Assembly: GCA_031772625.1 (NCBI GenBank)
Contig: CM062813.1
Location: 768,056,720-768,120,719, forward strand
Direction of reading: 5' to 3'
Length of the DNA: 64,000 nt
From: Pinus tabuliformis
Taxonomy: Eukaryota > Streptophyta > Pinopsida > Pinales > Pinaceae
In this document: piece by piece, positions 41,584-51,482 of the stretch
Layout of the letters: each line of letters begins with the position of its first letter
Position numbering within the stretch: the first letter of the stretch is position 1
The notes under the pieces: model-generated
Seen by the model: only the letters and a program-made list of their open reading frames with translations
Told to the model about the DNA's origin: nothing
Database searches by the model: none
Made by a program: the position numbers and the translations under genes

Positions 41584-42930
41584 TTATTCATGGTCTTTCG
41601 CAGGTTGCTGCAACGCCTCTTCCGCTTGCTCCGGCTGGTCCCGTGTTAGCATTTGCTGGATGGTGTTCAGTTTCTCCTCCATCCTCATCATGGCTTCGTC
41701 CTGTTTCAGCATGGCGACTCGCAGAAAACTCAGATCCTGACGGATGTCAGGGCCTCCCTTAGCCAAATTCACCATTTCCTTTGCCACTTGCAGCAACGCC
41801 TTGGCCAGGATTCCCTTCATCACCCAGTAGAGGTGAAGGGACTGTTTATATAAGGACATGCGTCCTCTGGTTTGACCCGGGTCGTGCAGCAGGAAAGTCC
41901 AGTCTTCTACTTCCGCATCTGACTGATCTTGGGTGGCTTCCTCTTCAAGCCTCTGCATAACCTTGCGAACCGCCTGGTTGGAAAAGCGAAGGAAAGCCTG
42001 TTCGGCTTTGCGCACACGGTCCGTAACAGTCTCTTTCGGCTTCCTGTTCCTTCCCGGCCCCCGCCTGGAAGTTTCCCCAGCCTCCTTTCCATGCCCCTTT
42101 CGACCATGGGCTCTCTTGTTGGCCCGGTCATCTCCTTTGTCAGCAACGGTTCCGCGCTTCCTCAACCCATAACGCCGAATCATCATATCCTCAGCACCCG
42201 CAGGGTTCTCGTTCACCTGCTCGGTTCCTTCCTCAACCAGGTGCTCGTGATGACGCCCGCTGTCCTTAGCCGCGTCCGGGGTGATGTCTTCCTCCGAGTC
42301 GTCCTGTACCTCCCAAACAGAGAAGGAAGGCTCCTCCTGCATGAGGTTCTTGCCCTTTCTATCACTGGTTTCCTCCCCTACGCCCTGATGCTCCATCGCC
42401 TGTCGCTGTCTCTGCCTAGTCTCCATAATTCCCAGGGGATCGTCCCTCTTCAATCCCTGGTCTCCAGGATTGTTCGTTGCTGTTTTATGCCTCTCAATGG
42501 AGCCCGCCTCTCTTGCCCGGATGATGAACTCTCGCAATTCCTTCACCATCAACCCGCTTCGATTATAAAGAGTATTCTTTGTCGCGGGGACGCAGAAGAT
42601 ACCGGTTATCGAATGCCACCGGTCACTCTCCGGTGAACCACTCCTCCCAGCCATCTTATCATTACTCATTCCCTCTGCTGTGAATCCTGATGAGCCGCCT
42701 CCATCTCCAGTCATAGTTCGGGCAATAATAACCTTGCGTTGAGTGAATTTATTCCCAACCGTTTCACCTGCCACCGTAGTACTGTCGCCCCAATCTAAGT
42801 CCTTCGTCCTGCTGTCGGGCATGATGATTTTGACAAATCCCGATTGCATCCTAATCTTACATCTGGCTCTCCACGATTCCCTATTAGTCCGACCCGCTGG
42901 ACCGCGCATTATCCTCCGTGGCTTGAACAT
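41584..42930 (-). CDS. LINE B ORF3, conserved protein of unknown function
   Basis: 448 residues, ATG at 42930, overlapping the end of ORF2 by 47 nt in another frame. Residues 1-300 are low-complexity, Arg/Gly/Glu-rich with basic clusters (RGPGRNRKPKE); residues about 325-440 form a helical region: QRLEEEATQDQ, DWTFLLHDPGQTRG, LYKQSLHLYWVMKG, QVAKEMVNLAKGGPD, then a coiled coil with EEKLNTIQQ. More than half of the C-terminal positions are identical in LINE A ORF3, and the length and location match. No zinc finger, enzyme motif or known domain seen. Plant L1 elements are normally described with two ORFs. The overlap suggests translation by reinitiation or leaky coupling. Role unknown; an RNA- or ORF1-binding accessory is an inference from charge and coiled coil. 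Confidence 0.8.
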   Translation of the reverse strand: MFKPRRIMRGPAGRTNRESWRARCKIRMQSGFVKIIMPDSRTKDLDWGDSTTVAGETVGNKFTQRKVIIARTMTGDGGGSSGFTAEGMSNDKMAGRSGSPESDRWHSITGIFCVPATKNTLYNRSGLMVKELREFIIRAREAGSIERHKTATNNPGDQGLKRDDPLGIMETRQRQRQAMEHQGVGEETSDRKGKNLMQEEPSFSVWEVQDDSEEDITPDAAKDSGRHHEHLVEEGTEQVNENPAGAEDMMIRRYGLRKRGTVADKGDDRANKRAHGRKGHGKEAGETSRRGPGRNRKPKETVTDRVRKAEQAFLRFSNQAVRKVMQRLEEEATQDQSDAEVEDWTFLLHDPGQTRGRMSLYKQSLHLYWVMKGILAKALLQVAKEMVNLAKGGPDIRQDLSFLRVAMLKQDEAMMRMEEKLNTIQQMLTRDQPEQAEEALQQPAKDHE

Positions 42931-45900
42931 GATCCATCTTGATGAGGTCTGCCAGCTCCTTCCACTCCTGATTACCTTCTATGGCTCTCCACTGGCTGTC
43001 AATAGAACTACCACGTCCATTGCAGCCCCAATTCGCCAACCAGTCTGCAGCCTGATTCCCTTTTCGACGCACATGGCTTATGATGCTGTAGTCTATACGT
43101 TTAATCAAGCTGGCTATTTCTTGGACAATGCCTGCGGTCCTCCAGCTTTTGGTTACTTTCTCCCAACCTTGCCCATTGTTGAGTCTCCTCAACATGTCCA
43201 CAGCCAACTGCGAATCCCCTGTAATTTCTAGGTTGGTATAGCCATTCCTAATGGCAATTCGTAAACCTTGGTGCAGGGCCCAAAACTCAGCCTCATTATT
43301 GGTCATTTGTCCCCCCCATTCGGCATAGATCCACCTAACTTGATTATTACTGTCTCTAAAGATCCCTCCAAATCCAGCTTCTCCCGGGTTGCCCTTCGAG
43401 GCCCCGTCAAAGTTGAGCTTGATAAATTGGTCCCTCGGGTACGAGAATTTCTCTGGACTCTGAGTTCTCATATCATTGCTGGCCGAACATTTATAGTGAA
43501 CCATCTCCAGTTTTAAATTAAGTTTATTCAGGATTTCTTGTTCTTCTGAAGTAGTCTTCCAGTCATCACTTTCCCATTTATCAACTAGGATGGTCTCCCT
43601 CGTATACTCTACCACCTGCGCCCAAACTACTTCTGGAGATTTAGCCACATTCTGGAATATCCTCCTATTCCGTTCTTTCCAGACCGTCCAAAGAATGAAA
43701 GTAGATATCAGGTTCCAAGCCCTCTGGACAACCCGGCAATGGAAGGTTTCCTTATTCCACTGAAAAATTGTATCTTTAAATTCTCTAGTGTTGAACCCTG
43801 GCTTATTGAACAATCGTTTAGTTGATATCCATAGTCTTTCAGCATATGGACATCGAATCAGCAGATGATCTCTATCCTCCTCGTCATTGTTGCACAGATA
43901 GCATTGTGAGGGACCAATGAAACCCTTCTTACGGATACGATCCCATGTCAAAATTTTGTTCTTTGTGGCTAGCCAGACAAAAATAGACACCTTAGGCCAC
44001 CAATTGGCTTCCCATATAGATTTCCATTCCCAATTCCTGTCTCCTCCATTTTGTGACCCCATTAGAAAATAGGCTTCTTTGGTAGAGAAAGTCCCCTTCA
44101 TTGAACTCCCCCACCGAAGGATATCTTGCCCATGGCGAACTCTGAGTTTCCTTGATCCCATTTCTTTCCGGTATGCGTCTTGGAGATCAGAATTAAGACC
44201 CTGATCCCATTCTGTCGGTTCCTCCCAGACCCTCCAACCTTCCGACATATCATTTTCCTTCCAATAATCCTTTACCTTCGGTCTGTTCCCTGCAGTTTTA
44301 TCACGGACTTGGAGAAGGATTTGAATGCTGTTCAGCCTTTCTCGTTGTTGCCAGCTATCTTCCCAGAAGTTTGCCTCTGACCCTCCTCTGATTTCCCAGA
44401 AAGTGTGTTTGTCAATCAGATCTCTGTTTTGAGAGGCTAATTCCCAAATAGTGGAGCCTCGGGGAATTTCTTGTAGTCTTAAGATATCAACCGGTGAGTT
44501 GGGCATGCTGTATTTAGTCCTCCAAATAGTTTTCCATAGATCACTTCCTCCACTAAGCCATCTCCACCATAGCTTGGCTCCCAGGACCTTGTTTAGAATT
44601 TCCGGGTCCCTTAATCCCAACCCTCCTTGTTCTTTTCTTTCAGTTAGTTGATTCCATGAGACCAAAGCCCATTTTTTCTTTTGATCAGCTCCACTCCATA
44701 TGAATTTTCGGATAATTTCTCTGATTTTTGCACAAACCCCAGCTGGTGTAGCCATAATCGATAAAGGATAGATAGGGATAGCCTGAAGAACCGACTTAGC
44801 AAGAATAACTCTTCCTGCAATATTCAGAACTCTGAACGTCCAATTGGCAATCTTGTTATTAAGCTTGTCCAGCACTCCCTGCCAGTTTTTCAACTTTTTA
44901 GAAGTGAAGTCAAGGATATTGCCCAGGTATTTGGTGGGTAATTCCCCCCTTTTGAATCCAAGAATTCTGATTAGATGGGATCTAACCTGTTCTATTGTGT
45001 TGAAGATGAAGATGCAGGACTTATCTTTGTTGATTTCTAACCCCGAGGCAGCTGAAAATAGATCAAGGATCCTCCTTAAATTTTGGACTTCTCTTACCGT
45101 TGGTTCCCCAAACAGCATAATATCATCAACAAATTGTTGATGTGTCAGGGGCAAGTTGTTTCCCCAAATTTGCAATCCTTTAATTCTATTTGCTGCTCTT
45201 TCTTGTTTGATGAATCTCCCTAGTCCTTCAGCAGCTAGGATAAATAAAAAAGGGGACAATGGATCACCTTGACGAATCCCTCTGGAGGCGTTGAAAGTTT
45301 TTGAAGGACTTCCATTAACCAGGATAGAGAAATGCGGAGTGGATATCAGATTGTGAATCCAAGCAATCCATCTTTGGTGAAAACCAAATCTTTCCAGGAC
45401 TGCAACAAGGTATTTCCAATTTAGTCGATCATATGCTTTGGATAAATCTAATTTTATCATCATACCTTTTTGCTTTTTAGCTTTCAAGGAATGGATCACC
45501 TCCTGAGTTACAACAAGACCGTCAAGGATCTGCCTGCCTTCAACGAAACCCGTTTGTTCAGCCGAGATTAAGTTGTCTAAGAGAGGTTTTAGTCTTTTAG
45601 CAATCAAGGACGTGATTATTTTGTAAATGACATTACAAAGAGCTATAGGTCTAAAGCCATTAGCCTCCTCCAGGTTGTCTCCCTTAGGAATAAGAGCATA
45701 AAAGGTAGAGTTAAGAGCTGGCCATACCTTTTGATTTATTCTTGATTCCTCAACAAGATCCAGAATTTCTTGTCCCAAGAAGTGCCAACCAGCCTGGTAA
45801 AAGTCCACAGTGAAACCGTCCAGTCCAGGGGCTGTCCCTTTCTTCATTGCCTTCACAACTTCTTCCAGCTCCTCTAAGGTCACGGTCCTCATGAGCGCTT

Positions 45901-47218
45901 TATTTTGATCCTCAGTGACCAGTCTAGGGATAGCAGAGCATATCTCTTGTATGGCTCTCGTCCTGTCATCTGGAGGTTCAGTTAAAATTTCCTTATGGTG
46001 ATCTGTCAAAACTTGTTCAATTTCATTTTGTTCAACCACTCTTTCCCCATTTCTGTCCTTAATTGATAGGATTCTGTTTCCCTGCCTGTGCTTGACCATG
46101 GCCTGGTGAAAGAATTTAGTGTTTCGTTCTCCCTCCCTTAGCCATTTTATCCTAGATTTTTGGCGCCAGAGAATCTCCTCTTGCTTCCTCCTCTCTTCCA
46201 ATCTGCCGAGGATTACCCCTTCCTTGAGAATGCTCTCCTCCGTTCTTCCTTCCAGAATTATCTTCTGTTGGAGATCAGCCATTTCCCCTTCCAGATTCTG
46301 TTTATCCTCCAAAATGTTGCCAAATTCCTCCTTGTTCCATTTCTTGATTTTGCCTTTCAGCTCTCTCAATTTTAACTGGAACGTTTGCATTCTGCATCTG
46401 CCCTGACTAGTACTTTGTTTCCACCAATTCTCAACTTTCTTGATGAACTCTGGGTCCCTTAACCAGAAGGCTTCAAATCGGAAAGGCCTTTTCCCCTGGA
46501 TCTTTTTGATGTCAATCTCTAATCGAATCGGCCAGTGGTCAGATCCCAGAGCTGGAATGATCTTGGCCTCCACAAAAACATCTTTATTCATTATGGCTTC
46601 AGACACTAAAAATCTATCTAATCTGGAAGCAATTTGATTTTTGCCTCCCCTTCTATTGTTCCAAGTGTATATCCCGTTAATGGTCTGGATATCCACTAAC
46701 CGGAGCTCTTCTATCATCTCATTAAATCTGTCCATATAGTGATCCCTCCTCCTAATCCCTCCTTTTTTCTCTTCCAAGGATCTGATCAGGTTGAAATCTC
46801 CACCAATAATCCAAGCAGCTTCAGGATAAAGATTACGGACCGGTTTAACACCATTGATGAACTGTTCCTTATTTCCAGGGGTCAGAGGGCCATAAACTCC
46901 TGAAATAACCACCTGGTGTTTGGTTCCCACAACCCTTCCCAGCCCAGAAAGGATTCCACTCATACTCACCCAGTTATCTATAGTAATGTCATTTGGGTTC
47001 CACAGGATTGCGAGTCCTCCTGCAAAGCCTATTGCATCTTGCCCCATCACTTGGTATGGTAATCTAATTTTTTCTATGATTTCTTCAAGTTGTTGGATCA
47101 AAATCTTTGTTTCCTGTAAGATCAGAATACTAGGTTTTTCTTTTTTCAGCTTATCCTTCATATACCTTTGTTTACCTCTACTATTCAAACCCCTAATATT
47201 CCAACTGACAACTATCAT
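42884..47218 (-). CDS. LINE B ORF2: endonuclease / reverse transcriptase / RNase H polyprotein
   Basis: 1,444 residues. Residues 1-235 are an APE-type endonuclease (SWNIRGLNS, QETKI, GVYGP, GGDFNLIRSLEE, SDHWPIRLEI). The reverse transcriptase follows (about 470-745: LDLSKAYDRLNWKYL, RGIRQGDPLSPFLF, and FVDD near 696-699 in place of the usual F/YADD). A zf-RVT zinc finger lies near 1104 (CYLCNNDEEDRDHLLIRC) and an RNase H at about 1265-1395 with the acidic residues in NFDGAS, NNEAE, TGDSQ and AADWLAN. It nicks the target and copies element RNA there. Its ATG follows the ORF1 TAA directly (TAAATG), pointing to termination-reinitiation. All key motifs are present. Confidence 0.95.
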   Translation of the reverse strand: MIVVSWNIRGLNSRGKQRYMKDKLKKEKPSILILQETKILIQQLEEIIEKIRLPYQVMGQDAIGFAGGLAILWNPNDITIDNWVSMSGILSGLGRVVGTKHQVVISGVYGPLTPGNKEQFINGVKPVRNLYPEAAWIIGGDFNLIRSLEEKKGGIRRRDHYMDRFNEMIEELRLVDIQTINGIYTWNNRRGGKNQIASRLDRFLVSEAIMNKDVFVEAKIIPALGSDHWPIRLEIDIKKIQGKRPFRFEAFWLRDPEFIKKVENWWKQSTSQGRCRMQTFQLKLRELKGKIKKWNKEEFGNILEDKQNLEGEMADLQQKIILEGRTEESILKEGVILGRLEERRKQEEILWRQKSRIKWLREGERNTKFFHQAMVKHRQGNRILSIKDRNGERVVEQNEIEQVLTDHHKEILTEPPDDRTRAIQEICSAIPRLVTEDQNKALMRTVTLEELEEVVKAMKKGTAPGLDGFTVDFYQAGWHFLGQEILDLVEESRINQKVWPALNSTFYALIPKGDNLEEANGFRPIALCNVIYKIITSLIAKRLKPLLDNLISAEQTGFVEGRQILDGLVVTQEVIHSLKAKKQKGMMIKLDLSKAYDRLNWKYLVAVLERFGFHQRWIAWIHNLISTPHFSILVNGSPSKTFNASRGIRQGDPLSPFLFILAAEGLGRFIKQERAANRIKGLQIWGNNLPLTHQQFVDDIMLFGEPTVREVQNLRRILDLFSAASGLEINKDKSCIFIFNTIEQVRSHLIRILGFKRGELPTKYLGNILDFTSKKLKNWQGVLDKLNNKIANWTFRVLNIAGRVILAKSVLQAIPIYPLSIMATPAGVCAKIREIIRKFIWSGADQKKKWALVSWNQLTERKEQGGLGLRDPEILNKVLGAKLWWRWLSGGSDLWKTIWRTKYSMPNSPVDILRLQEIPRGSTIWELASQNRDLIDKHTFWEIRGGSEANFWEDSWQQRERLNSIQILLQVRDKTAGNRPKVKDYWKENDMSEGWRVWEEPTEWDQGLNSDLQDAYRKEMGSRKLRVRHGQDILRWGSSMKGTFSTKEAYFLMGSQNGGDRNWEWKSIWEANWWPKVSIFVWLATKNKILTWDRIRKKGFIGPSQCYLCNNDEEDRDHLLIRCPYAERLWISTKRLFNKPGFNTREFKDTIFQWNKETFHCRVVQRAWNLISTFILWTVWKERNRRIFQNVAKSPEVVWAQVVEYTRETILVDKWESDDWKTTSEEQEILNKLNLKLEMVHYKCSASNDMRTQSPEKFSYPRDQFIKLNFDGASKGNPGEAGFGGIFRDSNNQVRWIYAEWGGQMTNNEAEFWALHQGLRIAIRNGYTNLEITGDSQLAVDMLRRLNNGQGWEKVTKSWRTAGIVQEIASLIKRIDYSIISHVRRKGNQAADWLANWGCNGRGSSIDSQWRAIEGNQEWKELADLIKMDHVQATEDNARSSGSD

Positions 47219-48706
47219 TTAAAACTTTTTATATGAGGGGAAGAATACCTCCGACAGAGGTATCACCTTACCTGAGTTTATCAATATCTCTCCCACCGTC
47301 TGGATCGTTTCACTCATTGGTTTCCGGCCTCTTTTTCTGCTGTTTTTGCCCGAGGTGCCTGTTCCTTTATCTTCAATCCCTTGCTCATTCTCTAACATTG
47401 CTGGTGCATCCGGGGGTTCTCCTTTTTTCTCTTTGTATTTCTGGAATACTTCCTTATATAGCTGCCTTTGATCTTCAGGTATGAATCTGCTGTCTAAATG
47501 CTTCCACTCCTGGATCAGCCTTCTCATGATTTTCTCTTCTTCTGCTTCAGTTTCAGGCTGGTTTTCCACTTCCATCTGAGCCACTGATTCTGTTTCTGTT
47601 GCCTCTTCCTCTGTTTTTCCTTTGTTGACTTTGTTAATAGTTGTTCCTTTCCCTTTCTCCTCTCCTAAGATTTCCATTGGGATACTTTCTGGATCCTCAT
47701 CATCTTCCAGATTTACTTCATATTCTTCATCTTCGCTCTGCAATACTTGATATTGGTTGTGATTTCTTGCTTGACCGGGTTGCTTTTGAGATTGAGTCTT
47801 TGGTCCTTCTTTATTCGGTCTTCTTTTCCTGACTACCTGTTGAAATCCTCTCTCTGGATCCTCCGCTCTCCCGGTGGTTCTCTGTTGGTTCGCTTGACTT
47901 TTCCTGATCTCTTCCTCTTTATTAAGAGGACATTGCCTATATAAATGGCCATACTCGTGACAGATTCGGCATCGGAAAGGGATATGTTTGTAATCAATTG
48001 GCTGTTTCCAGACTTCGTCATGGTACTCTACCTCAACATTTTCTGGGAGGGGATCAGCCAGGTTTATGTAAACGCAGATTCTCGCATATGCATTATACTT
48101 ACCTCTTTTCGTAGCCTCTGCAATTTTGACAAAGCTGCCAATCGAGTTGCCTATTCCTTCCAAGATTCCCGGATCCCAGAACTCATCAGGAAGCCCAAAT
48201 AACCTGACCCAGACTGGTGCATCAAGCATTTTCTCCTTTTCAGGATTATATCTCTCCTCCCAAAACTTCATAAATAGACCCGCATTGTTCAAGAAATAAG
48301 GCCCCTCTTCGAAGATTCTGTTCTTGTCCTCCAAATTCGAAAATATTGCTGTGAAGAAACCTTGAGTACCAAGTTTGAGATCTACCTGCCCCTTAGGTCT
48401 CCAGCGCTGATCAATCCATCTGTATAGTTCCCGCTCAGAAGGCCAATACCCAACAAATCGGCAGATTAGAGCATGGTCCTTCATATAGCAGTTGTATTCC
48501 TCCAATTTATTACGGGGAACAACATACCTAGGCTGTTTCTGAGCCCTCGGTAAGCATTTTCCTCTCATTCGTTTCTGCCATAAGTTGCCCATTACTGGGA
48601 TTTGATTTTCCTGTTCCGTATGCTGCTCTCCTCCCGTACTTGTCTCCCCCATTACCACGTTTTTGAAGGAGGGGATCTCTCCCCCCCCCCCCCTTGACTC
48701 TCCCAT
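47219..48706 (-). CDS. LINE B ORF1: DUF4283 / zinc-knuckle RNA-binding protein
   Basis: 495 residues, ATG at 48706. A DUF4283-like domain occupies about 75-225 (DHALICRFVGYWPSE, GFFTAIFSNLED, PVWVRLFGLPDEFWD), followed by one CCHC zinc knuckle at 246-259 (CRICHEYGHLYRQC). The C-terminal half is acidic and Lys-rich, ending with a basic patch (SRKRGRKP). This is the usual layout of plant L1 ORF1 proteins, which bind element RNA. A run of 13 C's on the plus strand (48681-48693) encodes Gly repeats just after the start and is prone to length change, which would shift the frame. The TAA stop abuts the ORF2 ATG. Confidence 0.92.
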   Translation of the reverse strand: MGESRGGGGEIPSFKNVVMGETSTGGEQHTEQENQIPVMGNLWQKRMRGKCLPRAQKQPRYVVPRNKLEEYNCYMKDHALICRFVGYWPSERELYRWIDQRWRPKGQVDLKLGTQGFFTAIFSNLEDKNRIFEEGPYFLNNAGLFMKFWEERYNPEKEKMLDAPVWVRLFGLPDEFWDPGILEGIGNSIGSFVKIAEATKRGKYNAYARICVYINLADPLPENVEVEYHDEVWKQPIDYKHIPFRCRICHEYGHLYRQCPLNKEEEIRKSQANQQRTTGRAEDPERGFQQVVRKRRPNKEGPKTQSQKQPGQARNHNQYQVLQSEDEEYEVNLEDDEDPESIPMEILGEEKGKGTTINKVNKGKTEEEATETESVAQMEVENQPETEAEEEKIMRRLIQEWKHLDSRFIPEDQRQLYKEVFQKYKEKKGEPPDAPAMLENEQGIEDKGTGTSGKNSRKRGRKPMSETIQTVGEILINSGKVIPLSEVFFPSYKKF

Positions 48707-48937
48707 TTCGTTCAGGGCGATACCACAAGGTTAGGTTCTCCCTCACTGGTTTTTTTTTTTTTACCTAACCCAACCCATGCCAGCAAACTGATATACTCTG
48801 CCCTGGCAGGTCTGCGCGCTTAGCCCACGGTCAAAACCAGTCCGTGACCCTGTCACCCTTGTCTGCTAGCGAGAACCCTAGCGCTCATCCCGTCGCAGTT
48901 TCCTTCTGCGACTTCCAGCGTTATGGATAATATCTTT

Positions 48938-51482
48938 AATTTCACAAAGAAAAGATAAAAATTTCATAAAAATACATAATTTTGTAGATCAAGAATATCT
49001 TTAATTTTACAAAGAAGAGATGAAATTTGGGAGGAATATATAATTGTGAAAAACAAGAATTCTAAGAGAGTTTTTAGTTGAGTAATTTTTAAAAAAATGT
49101 TTAGCTAAACATTTTATCCATTATTATATCAAAATTGAGAATGCAGTATTCTTGTTGGATGGTGAAGTAAAAGAAATGTTGTTAACTAATGCAATTGAAA
49201 ACATAAATTAGTGAATGTTACAAAAAATGAAATCCAAACATAAACAAATAAAGAAAAGAAAATGACTTTATTTATTGGATATATGACTTTAAGAACTTGT
49301 TTCCTTTAATGTCATGACATTATAGAGTAAATGTCTAAATCTTGTAGCCATATACAAGGAATATTTCCTTAATATTCATCATTTAGAAGCTATTATTATT
49401 TCAAAATAGGAAATTTTTTAATGACAGAAATCGTCTCTATGACATATAACACATTAGAGGTGAGGAATGATCATTAACTCTAATAGGAAGAAATTAAGTA
49501 TCTCACTTAACCTATGGGAATGGTGTGTTTCTTGGGGTTCTTAGGGAATTCTAAAAGTCCCTTTGAGAAATTTGTAGGGTTCATCCTTCAAATGGGAATG
49601 TCGTGGATGGCATAGTCATTTATACCAAGGAATATTAGCTTTTGTGGTTATTCCAAAAGTTTGTTCACCTTATTAGGAGAGCATTAGTTCTCTTACTCCC
49701 GTAATGATGACTAAAGATATATTGATGCTTAAGTATGGGTCAATACTTGAATGGGTTATATTACTTGTATGGTGTTCTCCCTTTGGAGGTTGCACCCTAA
49801 TTAACATTATGAATAACCCATTGGGTTCAGATAGTGAGGAAGTTTATTTCTCGATTAGGTGATTTACCTACCTAAGAGGAGGAACATTGAGAACTTATCC
49901 ATTAAACCTTAGGACATTGTTATTATGCACCAATGAAGAGAAAATTTGATCATGGGGGTTGGATAAACCTTTGTATTATAGAGTTGTTGTAGTGGCTACA
50001 ACCGCCCTCCAAAATTTTGTTTATGCTTTGATTTTGGATCCTTCCTTTTGTCCACAAGAGCATATCTTCTACTGTCTTCAAGTATTCATGATTTGATTAA
50101 GACTTATCCTTTTATGTTGTGCTTGTGTTTTCTTGTTTTGACATTGATCTGATCTTTTTTCACAAGCTAACCATTGACTTGACCTTGCAGCAGTCCTAGG
50201 CTTGCCTCCAGAAATTGCACAATCTTGGAAGGCAAGCCAACCTTGATGATGGAAACTGCACAATCCAGAGTGGCAACTCATCCTTGAGCTTGGGAATTGT
50301 GCAGTCATGGATGGCAACCCAATACTAAGATCAGAAACTATGCACTCCATTCCTTGAGCTCAGAAACTACGAAATGTAGTGAGCCGGGAAGTTTCTCAGT
50401 TCTCTAGAACTACGCAATCTTCTTTGGCTATGTGCATGGCAAGTTTCTCGAAAAGACAAAAAAGTCAAAAAAGCGAAAAGTGAAAAAGAAATCCCTAGAA
50501 AATAGGGATTCATCATTAGTTTCTTAAAGTTGGCACAATTGCTATTTTTAGAAATTTCTGCCAAGTGTCACTTCTTCCTTGATTTTAGGCATGCACAACA
50601 TAAACCTTAATTTACTCAATTCTATTTAATTGATGCCTCTAGAGCTCATTTGTACATTTTATCTTAGAGATCTAGAATTCCCAAGGAGATCAAGGAGTCT
50701 TCGGTGGAGTTTGTGTTGCTTTTCTAGGTGAGTTTTGCTTTTCTCGTCTTTTGCCACTTTTTCTGTCGCTTTTGTCGTTTCACTTATGTGAGTGTTGTTT
50801 TGCTTGTTTCTCTTCATGGTTGTTGGTGTTTTAACTTATATTAGCTTGTAGAAGTGTTGATTCAGTTTTTACATCATTTTTCTTATTTTTGCTCACCGGT
50901 GGTCATCGTTTCGGCGACTCTCCTGGCATATTTGTCTTTCCTTCCATTTGTTGAGTTGTTTCAGTTGATTCACAATGATATATCCATAACTAGTCATATA
51001 TGCACCTTAACTTGCGTTATCACCTAGATTTGCTTGTTTCCTACACCCTCATCAGGCAGATCTTCACTTCACTTGGTCATGCACTACACCCTCACCCTCA
51101 ATATGAGAGCTTGGCCTCTGAGACGGGCTGGCCCAACTGTGCATTGCGAAATCCCAGGGTTCAATCCTACCACCTTGGCCACTGAGACTGTGCAATGTGC
51201 AACCTCTTCCTGTCACTTCCCAGGTTGAACTGTGCATTATGCAGCCTCAATCCTTAGGCTACACCATTGGCTACTGAGACTACATAATGCACAGTTCCCT
51301 CAGCTGGTCTCCCTCCCTTAACCATGAAATTTGTGCAAGCTCTCTCATTAGTTCATTTGTTTGTTGTCAGATCTTACTTTGAAAGTTTATTTGCAAAAGC
51401 TAATGTAATTTTTCCATGAGTGCCTTTTCCCCTTGCAAGTATCACAGTTGTTGAACACTTCTCTCTAGCAGTCATTGTTATC
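48938..51482. other. Non-coding interval with degenerate repeats
   Basis: No gene recognised. AATATCTTTAATTT(C/T)ACAAAGAA recurs about 60 bp apart just right of LINE B (48928 and 48987). At 50190-50360 GAAA(C/T)TGCACAATC plus GGCAA phrases recur every 40-50 bp; at 51125-51300 TGTGCATT(A/G)(T/C)G phrases recur, with an inverted pair GAACTGTGCATTATGCAG / CTACATAATGCACAGTTC. Confidence 0.45.

Larger units (their letters stand above)
41275..48919 (-). mobile_element. LINE B: full-length, apparently intact three-ORF L1-type element
   Basis: A 7.65-kb minus-strand LINE flanked by a perfect 18-bp duplication GTTATGGATAATATCTTT (41257-41274 and 48920-48937), with a short T run on the plus strand at the 3' end (poly(A) on the element strand). 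ORF1 (495 codons), ORF2 (1,444) and ORF3 (448) are all open. The 5' UTR is about 213 bp (48919-48707) and the 3' UTR about 309 bp (41583-41275), ending with the GGGAAACCGGGTC-containing block shared with LINE A. Perfect duplication and open frames indicate a recent insertion that may still be active. Confidence 0.93.

Noticed and set aside
41929-42636. 235-codon plus-strand frame
   Set aside because: Lies antisense over LINE B ORF3; composition mirrors the ORF3 strand and no domain is seen. Shadow frame.
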